DNA of 64,000 bases, from NCBI GenBank assembly GCA_928721565.1, contig OV788638.1, positions 310,001 through 374,000 of the forward strand, given 5' to 3'. The position numbers and the translations under genes are program-made. Below the pieces are notes generated by a model, which did not search any database, had not been told where the DNA came from, and saw only the letters and a program-made list of their open reading frames with translations. Source of the DNA: an uncultured Clostridia bacterium (GTDB taxonomy: Bacteria; Bacillota; Clostridia; TANB77; CAG-508). This document shows, piece by piece, positions 42,390 to 52,200 of the stretch (positions are counted from its first letter, which is position 1; each line of letters starts with the position of its first letter).

Positions 42390-43452
42390 ATTCACTAAGA
42401 TATTTTTCTTGTATGTCCTTTATTTTCTCAAAATCATTATTTAATATATCAAGAAATACTTCTGCAATCTGTGGATCAAATTGTGTACCTTCACATCTTT
42501 TTATTTCTTCTTTTACATGTTCTATGTCTATTGGTCCTCTGTAGCTTCTTCTACTTGTCATTGCATCAAATGTATCAGCAACAGCTGCAATCCTTGCTAA
42601 ATATGGTATTTCTTCTCCTTTTAATCTTGATGGATATCCATTACCATCATATTTTTCATGATGATGTTTTACAATAGGTATAATGTCTTTAAATATTGTA
42701 GCTGATCCTAAAATATGTGCCCCTATTGATGGATGATTTTTTATTTGTGAATATTCATCATCTGTAAGTTTATCTGGCTTTAACAAAATACTATCTGGTA
42801 TTCCAATTTTTCCAATATCATGGAATAATCCACCTATTCTTAATGTTTTTATTTGATCTTCTGGCAATCCTAATTTTTCTCCAATAAGTACAGAATATTC
42901 AGAAACTCTATCAGAATGTCCTCTTGTATAAGAATCTTTTGCTTCTACAGTATATCTTAATGTTTGTATCATATCTAAATATGCTTGTTCTAATTGTTCT
43001 TTTGAATCTTCTAATTGTTCATTTATTTTTTTGATTTCATCCATTTGTTTTACTGATTTTATTGCAGATTCAATTAATAATGTCAATTGGTCAAATTTGT
43101 CACTTTTTTCACAATAACCTTGTATATCCAATCTTTTTATCGTTTCTAGTGGAGGTGCCAAATCTTTATGTCCTGTTAATAACAAAATATATAATTCTTT
43201 GTTAAACTTTCTTACCTCTTCTACTACTTCGTCACCATGTAATGGCGTCATCATAAAATCTAATAACATTAAGTCAAAATGTTCTTGTCTAACTCTTTCA
43301 ACAGCCTCTACAGGATCTGTTATTCCAACAAATTCATAATTCGAATTTTCTAAAAGCACTCTTAATGAGTCTAATATTCCCTCTTCATCATCTACACCAA
43401 TTATTTTATACTTTCTTGCTCCATTTAATTGATTTTGTAGTGCTTTTCTCAT
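42388..43452 (-). CDS. Response regulator with HD-GYP domain (probable cyclic-di-GMP phosphodiesterase)
   Basis: 354 residues. A CheY-like receiver (17-140) has the acidic pair at 21-22 (GVDDEEG), phospho-acceptor D65 (LMLLDFMM), LLTGH and a conserved Lys region (CEKSD). A coiled-coil linker (140-165) leads to an HD-GYP domain: YTRGHSDRVSEYS, LFHDIGKIGIPD, HHEKYDGNGYPSRLKG, RIAAVADTFDAMTS. HD-GYP proteins hydrolyse cyclic-di-GMP. No kinase is adjacent; the sensor kinase at 44395-46218 is the nearest candidate partner, which is only an inference from proximity. Confidence 0.9.
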   Translation of the reverse strand: MRKALQNQLNGARKYKIIGVDDEEGILDSLRVLLENSNYEFVGITDPVEAVERVRQEHFDLMLLDFMMTPLHGDEVVEEVRKFNKELYILLLTGHKDLAPPLETIKRLDIQGYCEKSDKFDQLTLLIESAIKSVKQMDEIKKINEQLEDSKEQLEQAYLDMIQTLRYTVEAKDSYTRGHSDRVSEYSVLIGEKLGLPEDQIKTLRIGGLFHDIGKIGIPDSILLKPDKLTDDEYSQIKNHPSIGAHILGSATIFKDIIPIVKHHHEKYDGNGYPSRLKGEEIPYLARIAAVADTFDAMTSRRSYRGPIDIEHVKEEIKRCEGTQFDPQIAEVFLDILNNDFEKIKDIQEKYLSE

Positions 43453-43489
43453 TTCATCACCCCTATATTCTTATGTATAAATTAATAAT

Positions 43490-43518
43490 ATTATATTAGT
43501 TTATAATTTAAAAATCAA
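43490..43518 (-). promoter_or_regulatory. Promoter of the HD-GYP regulator gene
   Basis: Minus-strand TTGATT (43513-43518), 17 bases, TATAAT (43490-43495). The remaining 140 bases up to the next promoter are AT-rich with an (AT)n tract and nothing else seen. Confidence 0.65.
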
Positions 43519-43660
43519 GTTTTTTATTTAATTTGTTTCTAATATATTTTATGTGTAAAATTTTATCACTCAATTCGCATAATTTAGTCTACTCAAATAT
43601 ATATATATATTGCATTTATATTACAGTTATATTTCTTTTGTATTACATTTCATATTTTGT

Positions 43661-43689
43661 TTGATTTTTGTCTTATCTCTTGATATACT
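43661..43689 (+). promoter_or_regulatory. Promoter of the 43711 gene
   Basis: TTGATT (43661-43666), 17 bases, TATACT (43684-43689). Confidence 0.65.
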
Positions 43690-43710
43690 GGACATAAAGG
43701 AGGTATTTTG

Positions 43711-43974
43711 ATGGAAATTACAGAATCTAATATCGAAAATACTGATGTTTTAGAAGTAAATGACACCGAAAATGCTTCTGAACATCAAACTGAGCAAACA
43801 GACTCAACTTCATTAATCGAATACAAAGAAGTTGATGAACCCTGTGTTGCATTAACCATAATTGGAGAAAATCGACTTACAGATGTAGAAGTTTTTGTTA
43901 GACGTGGATTTAGATTTTCATTTAAAGCTTTTTTCTCAACTTTAGTTCTTACAATAATGAATATGTTTATATAA
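43711..43974 (+). CDS. 87-residue protein of unknown function with acidic start and hydrophobic end
   Basis: Not recognised. The first 45 residues are acidic and polar (MEITESNIENTDVLEVNDTE and similar), probably disordered. Then LTIIGENRLTDVEVFVRRGFRF and a hydrophobic C-terminus (SFKAFFSTLVLTIMNMFI) that could insert in or lie on the membrane. A TTG at 43708 is in frame, but AAAGGAGG places the start at the ATG 43711. Own promoter and terminator. Confidence 0.65.
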   Translation: MEITESNIENTDVLEVNDTENASEHQTEQTDSTSLIEYKEVDEPCVALTIIGENRLTDVEVFVRRGFRFSFKAFFSTLVLTIMNMFI

Positions 43975-44013
43975 AGATAGTTTTTATAAATAATATAAAA
44001 ACTATCTTTTTAT
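43973..44013 (+). terminator. Terminator of the 43711 gene
   Basis: 16-bp stem AAAGATAGTTTTTATA / TATAAAAACTATCTTT with a 5-base loop and TTTT tail, beginning at the stop codon. Confidence 0.85.
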
Positions 44014-44119
44014 ATTATTTAAATTTCAATTAAATATATATTAGTCCAGCTGGGCAGACTATTTCTAATAAATTTCTTGCTATACTCAATTATATCATTT
44101 TAATAAGGAGTTGATTTTC

Positions 44120-44356
44120 ATGTACTTATCAGATGCAGTAAGAGATAGAATTAGATATTATCAAGGTCAAACTGGTATGAGTTTATGGGGATTATTTAAA
44201 GCTTCTGGTGTTCCAATGTCAACATTAGCAGCTTTTATGAGCAAAAGAACTGAATTGATAAAATTAGATACTTTACTTCATATATGTGAAGGATTTGGTA
44301 TAACTATTACTGAATTTTTCGAAAATGACATATTTAAGGAAGTTGAACAAGATTAA
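44120..44356 (+). CDS. Small Cro/C1-type helix-turn-helix protein
   Basis: 78 residues that are almost entirely one xre-type helix-turn-helix: IRYYQGQTGMSLWGLFKASG, VPMSTLAAFMSKRTELIKLD, TLLHICEGFGITITEFFEND. The start is the ATG at 44120 behind AAGGAG; a TTG at 44111 is less well spaced. Such stand-alone proteins are usually DNA-binding repressors. It ends convergently with the sensor kinase gene, sharing a palindromic terminator. Confidence 0.82.
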   Translation: MYLSDAVRDRIRYYQGQTGMSLWGLFKASGVPMSTLAAFMSKRTELIKLDTLLHICEGFGITITEFFENDIFKEVEQD

Positions 44357-44360
44357 TTTA

Positions 44361-44396
44361 AAAATCTGTCAAGAGGTTAACCTCTTGACAGATTTT
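44361..44396. terminator. 36-bp perfect palindrome acting as shared terminator
   Basis: AAAATCTGTCAAGAGGTT is followed directly by its exact reverse complement, with T-rich flanks on both strands. It ends the 44120 gene and overlaps the stop codon of the convergent kinase gene. Confidence 0.8.
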
Positions 44397-46218
44397 ATCT
44401 ATTTATTGGAATTATTATATTAAATGTTGTTCCTTTTCCCTCTTCTGTTATATATGTAATATCTCCTCCAAAATGAGCTTTTATGTTTGAATATGACATA
44501 TATAATCCTAGTCCTGTACCATTTTTTCCTTTTGTTGTAACCATTTCTTTAAATAATCTATCTTGTACTTCTTTTGGGAGACCTCCCGCAAAATCCTTAA
44601 CAGAAATTACTATATCATTTCCCTTTTTATTTACTGCTAATTCAATATTTTGATCATGTTTGCCATCATATGCTTGTATAGCATTTGAGATCATATTGTT
44701 TACTACTTGTACTAAACTGTTTACATTTCCATTTAATATTTGATTCTCATCTGTTTTCATAAGTACATTCATATATATGTATGCATTTTTCAATTCATGT
44801 TTCATCAATATATTTACTCTTTTTATTAATTCTCCAACTGTAAATTCTTCAGAGTCATCACTTGATAATGATGCAACTGCTTGACCTTTTACTGTTGTTA
44901 TAATATCTGACATGTATTCTAGATGTGCTCTTATCTTAGGTATCCATTCTTCCATGTCTCTTGCTATATCATGATGATCTTGTGATGTTACAAGAGAATC
45001 ATCAATTGATGAATCATATTCATGTATTAAGTTATCTAGCCCTTGTGTAGCTCCTGCTATTGACATTATTGGTGTTTTTAAGTTATGTGCTATTCCTCCT
45101 ATTAGTTGACCAAGTCCTGCTAAACGTTCTCTTTCCATTAAAATGTCTTGGTTGTTTTTGATAGTTTCCATATCCTCTTTATGTTGTGTTATATCTTTGA
45201 ATAAGAATAGTGTTCCTAATGCTGTATTATCAGAATTTATTGATGTTATTTCTATTTTAAAATATTTTTTTATTTCTGAAAAGTGTTGTTCAAATGATAT
45301 TGTTTCATCAGTTGTTTTTGCTTTTTTTATTGATTTTTCTATTTTACTAATTGATTGTTTACTTACTTTTTTATTATTTAGTATTCTTATAAAATTTTGA
45401 CTTCTTAAGTTCTCTGGCTTTATTTTAAATACTGTTAAAAATGTTTTATTAAAGTCTGTAATTATATTATCTTCATCTAATACTACATATCCATCTGATA
45501 TTCGATCTACTATTTTCTGCAATGCAATTGGTGTTACTCCTAAAAATTGAAATTTTAATATAGCTATTGCACAACATATTATTGTTATAGTAAATGTTAT
45601 AGGTGTTACATATATAGACATTGGTATTATTTTAAATGTTCCTAATATATTAACTACTACTGGCACGCTTACTCCTAAAACAATTAATAAAGATTGTTTT
45701 GAGAAAAATCCAGAATTTTTTATTGAAAATTTTAACATATATAATACTCCAACTAACAGCATAATATATGAATATATATTATGTATTATCATATATGGTC
45801 CATATACAGTATCTGATATATTTGTTGAATATTGTTTATAAAATAAATGATGATAATCATTTGTCCATAATACTATTAATGATATTATTGGAATTATAAA
45901 TAACAGTATATATCTTTTTTTAAAATCAATTTTTGTGTTAGCATATATTAATCCCATAAAGAAAACTGCCACAGGGACAAAACATGTCCCTATGTATACA
46001 AAATAGTCAAAGTATACCAATTGAATATTTAACGGTTCTGCTAGTGTGATCTGAGCAATTAATCCTGTACACCATAACATCAACAGTGTTAAAACCCAGA
46101 TGAACACTTTATTTAATTGATTTTTATTCTTCTTTTTTCCAAGATATATTGTTAAAAACAAGTTTACTACCATTGTTACAATCAATACTATCAAGGTTTG
46201 TTCTTTTGTCATAAACAT
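44395..46218 (-). CDS. Sensor histidine kinase (7TM + PAS), coupled to the NRPS gene
   Basis: 607 residues. Seven membrane helices (about 7-230) of the histidine-kinase 7TM type, then a PAS domain (VDRISDGYVVLDEDNIITDF, about 240-355), a phospho-acceptor helix (GGIAHNLKTPIMSIAG) and an HATPase domain (NNMISNAIQAYDG N-box, VKDFAGGLP, KNGTGLGLYMSYS). The H-box has HNLKTP in place of the common HELRTP. It starts one base after the NRPS stop with AAAGGAG inside the NRPS end, so the two are certainly cotranscribed. No response regulator is in this operon. The membrane sensor may perceive the peptide product or its target. Confidence 0.9.
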   Translation of the reverse strand: MFMTKEQTLIVLIVTMVVNLFLTIYLGKKKNKNQLNKVFIWVLTLLMLWCTGLIAQITLAEPLNIQLVYFDYFVYIGTCFVPVAVFFMGLIYANTKIDFKKRYILLFIIPIISLIVLWTNDYHHLFYKQYSTNISDTVYGPYMIIHNIYSYIMLLVGVLYMLKFSIKNSGFFSKQSLLIVLGVSVPVVVNILGTFKIIPMSIYVTPITFTITIICCAIAILKFQFLGVTPIALQKIVDRISDGYVVLDEDNIITDFNKTFLTVFKIKPENLRSQNFIRILNNKKVSKQSISKIEKSIKKAKTTDETISFEQHFSEIKKYFKIEITSINSDNTALGTLFLFKDITQHKEDMETIKNNQDILMERERLAGLGQLIGGIAHNLKTPIMSIAGATQGLDNLIHEYDSSIDDSLVTSQDHHDIARDMEEWIPKIRAHLEYMSDIITTVKGQAVASLSSDDSEEFTVGELIKRVNILMKHELKNAYIYMNVLMKTDENQILNGNVNSLVQVVNNMISNAIQAYDGKHDQNIELAVNKKGNDIVISVKDFAGGLPKEVQDRLFKEMVTTKGKNGTGLGLYMSYSNIKAHFGGDITYITEEGKGTTFNIIIPINR

Positions 46219-46219
46219 T

Positions 46220-49200
46220 TTATTCTCCTTTTATTAGCTTTAATATATAATTTATATAATTTTGTCCAATTTTTGGCCACTCAAAGCCATATAATTCTAA
46301 AAGTTTAATGCTGTGGTCTGACTTTAATTTTATATTGCTATTATAGTTTAAATTCAAATCTTTATCAAGGTCATTTAATAAAGTATTTAATATGTTTGAG
46401 TCCGAGCTCTTTAATATTTTTTTTATTTTCTGCTTAAACTGAGCATTATCTATTATATCTATTTCTTTGATATTTTTCAATATTTGTTCAATATAAACAT
46501 GATTATGGTTAAAAATATGATAAATTCTATTTTCTTTTTGCGTATATTTTATTATTTTATTTATAGCTTGTGCTGTACTATCTATTGGTGTAAATTCCAA
46601 ATATCCATCTTTTAAATATTCTGGTATGCATCCAATCTTTACAAAAGTTTTTAATCTACTTATATATGCATTTTCATCAATATTTTCTTGAAATTTTCCA
46701 TCTAATAGTCTAGGCATTAGGTTTCCTACTCTCAAAATATAAGCATCTACTCCATTTAATATAGCATCTAATATTTTCCTTTCCGCTTCAAATTTACTTC
46801 TTATATATACATTTTCTAGATTTTGTCCTATGAAAAAGCAATCTTCATAAAAATTTATATCTTTATCAAATTTTTGTTCCATGTAATACTGGTCTACAAG
46901 TGCATTTCCTGAAACACTTAATGTTGAAATATGAAATACCTTTTTATCAAATGCTTTAGCAAAATCTATAATTTTCTCTACACTTTTTACATTTGTATTA
47001 TAAAATTCCTTATAATCACCATAGTGTGATACTTTTGCTGCAGAGTTTACTATTATATCGATTGAATTTCCTAATTTAAATAATTCTTCTTGTTTCAATC
47101 CAAAGCCATCTTTTGAAATTTCTCCTTGTATTATAATTATTCTATTATCAATATCTTTGTCATGTTTCTCTCCAAAATAATAATGCAATTTATTTAACAG
47201 CTTTTCTTTTACAGTAAGTCCTGGCTCTTTTCTAACTAATACATACACCTTATTTTTTTCTTTTTTCAAAAATTCGTCTAGGATATGTATCCCTAAAAAT
47301 CCAGTTCCTCCCGTTAGCAACATATTGCTACCAATGTTTTCTTCTATTTTATTTGGAATTATCATATTTTTTTCAAATATTTTCTTATATTGTTCATTTA
47401 AATCTTTATAGTCTTCACTATTATTTTTATCTATTCCATTCTCAATTTTCTCTGCCAATTGTGATATAGTTGGATATGCAAAAATGTCTGCATATGTTAT
47501 TTTATTTGTAATTTTTAATAATTGTATATTTAAATTCATTGCTAATATAGAATCTCCACCCAATTCAAAGAAATCATCTTCAATTCCTATTGGTTTTGTA
47601 TTCAATACCTCTTCCCATATGCTAACAAGTTTTACTTCTAGGTCTGTTTTAGGCATAACATATTTATTTTTTTCGCTTTGTAAAATTCCACTTGGTATTG
47701 GCAATGCGTTTTTATCAATTTTTCCATTTGGAGTATATATAAACTCATCTAATGCAGTAAAATATGATGGTACCATATAATTAGGAATCCTATCATGTAA
47801 ATATTTTCTTAATTCTGTTATTCTAATTCTTTTACTTGCAATATAATATGCCGATATTATTTCTCTATTTCCTATTGTTTGTTTTATTACTTTAGCTTTT
47901 TTTATACACGGAATTTCTAACATCTTATTTTCTATTTCTTCAAGCTCAATTCTAAGTCCTCTTATTTTTACTTGGTTATCTGCTCTTCCTAAATAGTATA
48001 TTTGTCCATTTTTATCATATTTGCAGACATCTCCTGTTTTGTACATAATAGAGTCTTGTATATATGGATTACTTATATATCTTTCTTTTGTTAAGTCTTC
48101 TCTATTTAAATATCCCTTTCCTACACCATCACCAGATATGTACAATTCTCCTGCAACCCCAATAGGGACGGCCTTAAAATTTTTATCCAATATATACATT
48201 TGTGTATTAGCAAGAGGAACGCCTATATTTATTTTTGGTTTTTCAGTAACATCTGTAAATGTTGAAAATACTGTCGTTTCACTTGGTCCATATCCATTAT
48301 ATATTTTTTTTACACCTAGTTTTAATAATTCATCTCTCAAGTTTATTGGTAATGCTTCGCCTGCTAATGTAACATATCTTAATTTTGATAAGTTAGGCAT
48401 GTCTTTAATATTATCTAAAAATATCTGCATTCTTGATGGAGTCATTTGTATAAGTTGCACATCATTCTTACTTATCAATTTATCTAATAATTGTGGTATT
48501 CTTTGTTCATCTTCATTTGCCAAAATAATTTTTAGCCCTTTTTGAAGACATATCAATGTTTCAAAAACGAAAATATCAAAACTTGCTGTAGTCACTGATG
48601 CCATATTTTTATATTTACAATTATCTTGTAGAAACTCCACCTTTTGGTTTAAATATAAGCATAAATTTGATAATGATTTATGTTTTAGCATTACTCCCTT
48701 AGGTAATCCTGTTGAACCTGATGTGTATATGATATATGATAAATCCTCTGAATTATTTACATTTTTAAGATTTTCATCTTTTAATTCATATATTTTATTT
48801 TTTTCAAATTGAACTATTATTTTATCTTTAAAGCTAATTGTGTCATTCAATTTAGAATTAGTTAAAAGTAATTTTGCACTACTATTTTCAAGCATGTACT
48901 CTATTCTTTTTTCCGGATATGTTGGATCTATTGGTATATAGCAACCACCCGATTTTAATACTGCTATAATAGTTGATATTAATTCTATAGATCTTGGCAA
49001 CATTATTCCAACTATGTCATTAGGTTTTATTTTCTTATTTTCTCTTAAAAATCTAGCTAATTGATTTGCTTTTCTATTTAATTCTTTATATGTTATTTCT
49101 TTACCTTCAAAAACTACTGCTATATTTTCTGGAGTTTTTTCTACTTGCTCTTCAAATAATTCTACTATTGTTTTATTTTTTTCATAGTTCATAGTTGTAT

Positions 49201-52200
49201 TGTTAAATTTATATAATATTTTATCTTTTTCTGATTCAGAAATAATTTCTATATCATCTATTTTAGACTCTGCATTATTAATAATATATTCTATTGTATT
49301 CATATAATGGTTAAATAAATTTATTATTGTTTCTTTTCTAAACAAATCTGCACAGTATTCTATATTTATAGTATGAGTTTTAGGCTTTATCTCTAATGAT
49401 AAATTAAATTTAGCAATATTATTATATATTTCTAAAATATTTACATCTTTTCCATTTAATTTTACTACATTTTCTTCTTGGTTTTGATATATAAACATTA
49501 CATCAAATAATGGGTTTCTTGAATTATCCATTTTAACCCCTAGTTTTTTTACTAACATATCAAATGGATATGGCTGATTTGACAAATCATTCAAAACTTG
49601 TTCTTTCATTTTCTCTAAAAGTGTTGTAAATGTATCATTCTCATTAATTTTTCCTCTTATGACAATATTATTTACAAGCATTCCTAACATTCTTTTTGTT
49701 TCTTGCCTGTCTCTATTTGCTATAGGACTACCTAAAATGATTTCTTCTTGTCCTGTATATTTATATAATAATACTAAAAATGCTGTTACAAAGAACATAT
49801 ATGGTGATGCTCCTATTTTTTTAGCATATCTTTCTATTCTTCTAAATTTTTTTTCTTCTATAACATTAGTTATTCTACTTCCTTTATAACTTCTATTTGC
49901 AGAAAGTTTATAATCATATGGTAAATTTAATTGAGCAAATTCACAATCTTTAAATTTGTTTATCCAATACTCCTCATTTGCATTAATAGCTTCACTATTA
50001 TTATAATTATTTTCCCAAACCGAATAATCTCTATATTGTATTGGAAGTCTTTTTAAATCTTCTCCATTATATAATCTTTCAAATTCTATAATTAAGTTGT
50101 TTAATGACATACCATCCATTATTATATGATGTGAGTCTACTAATAACATTGTGCTTTTATTATCTATAAAATTTACTTCTACTCTTATTAACATAGAATT
50201 TTCTAGTTTAAATGGTTTTGAAAAATTCTTAATTATTTTTGGAATTTCCATTTCTGTATTATAATAAACAGGAATCTCAAGTTCTACATTTTTACATACT
50301 TTTTGTACTATTTCATCATTTTGTATTGTAAATATTGTTCTTAATATTTCATGTCTTTCTACTATTTTGTTAAATACTTTTTTTATTTTTTCTATATCTA
50401 ATATCTCATCTACAATAATTCCACCAGGCATGTTATATACAACATTATCATTTCCTATCATTTTTGCATTGTAATATATTCTTTTTTGTGCTGATGATAG
50501 TGGATATGTTTCTTGTTCTTTTATTCTAGCTATCTTCATTTTTGAAATGTCATGTTCTTGGTTGTTTTGAATATAATCTGATATATCTTTTATTGTATAA
50601 TTTGATAATATATCTTTTATATTTATTTGAACATTAAATCTTGATAGTATTTTTGTTGATAGTGTAATTGCTGTTAATGAATCTCCACCCAAATCTAGCA
50701 GTGTATCTTCTATACTTACTTTTGATATATGTAACATTCTTTCTATTATTCTTACTAGTTTTTTATCCATATCATTTCTTGGTTTTACTATTGTTACTTC
50801 CGCTTCTTTTAAATTTGGCATTGGTAATACTTTTCTGTCCACTTTCCCATTTGGAGTATGTGGCATTTTTGAGATTTTTACAAAATATTGTGGAACCATA
50901 TATTCTGGTAGCTTTGCATGTAATGCAATTCTTAATGCATTTTTGTCAACTGGCCCATTTTCAACATAATATGCACATAATGCATCTTTATTATTTATCT
51001 CTTTTTTTACTACTACACAATCAGCTATATTATAAATTGATAACATCTGTTTTTCTATTTCTGGAAGTTCTATTCTTAATCCTCTTATTTTTACTTGATT
51101 GTCTATTCTCCCATAGCAAGTTATTTCTGTATTTTCATCAAATGTTCCTAAATCTCCAACTTTATACATTATTGTTCCAGGATTAAATGGATTTGCTATA
51201 TAATTTGCTCTAGTCTGATCATCTTTATTTATATATCCTTTTCCAACACCATCTCCTGATATATATAATTCTCCAACTATACCTTGTGGTACAACTTTAC
51301 CATTTTTATTTAAAATATATATTTGTGTATTATGTATTGGCCTTCCTATAGTAATTTTTTCTTGAGTTGTTACATTTGCTATTGTTGAAAATATTGTTGT
51401 TTCTGATGGCCCATATCCATTATAAATTGTAACTCCTGGTATCATACTTTTTATATTATCTACAAGTACTTTTGATAATGGTTCTCCCGCAAGCATAATA
51501 TACTTTAAGCTTTGTATATTATTTTTATTTTTTGTATTTTCTAAGTGGAATTTCATTACTGATGGTGTTGTTTGCATTATTTCCACTTGATTTTCTTTTA
51601 TTATTCTCTCTATTTCTGATGTCATTTTTTGCTCATTTTCATTTGTCAAATATACTGTTAATCCTCTTGTTAATGACATTAGTGTTTCAAATGCAAATAT
51701 ATCAAATGATACTGTTGTTATAGATAAAATTTTATGTTTATCATTATCTTTTAAATATTCTATTGTATTTTTCATAGAATTATAAAAATTACTTAGGTTT
51801 TGTTGTTTTAACATTACCCCTTTTGGTGTTCCTGTTGATCCTGATGTATATATTAAATATGATAAATCTTCTGGTTTTGATATATTTTTTAAATCATCTT
51901 TATTTTTCTCATATATTTTCTCATCTTTTATATTTATTATTTTTTTATCTGTTTTTATTCTATTATTATCACTTGTTAATAATACACTTGCATTACTGTC
52001 TTCTAACATATATTCTATTCTGTCATTTGGATAATCTGGCGCTATTGGAATGTAACTTCCTCCCGCTTTTAATACCGCAAGTATTGCTATTAACATTTCA
52101 AATGAACGTTCCTGCATTACTCCTACTATTGTATTATTAGTTACTCCATTTTTTCTTAATTCATATGCTAAACTATTCGCTTTTTCGTTAAGTTCTTTAT

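Noticed and set aside
42388..46218. HD-GYP regulator and 7TM kinase as one two-component operon
   Set aside because: They are on the same strand, but two plus-strand genes with their own terminators lie between them, so only a loose functional link can be suggested.
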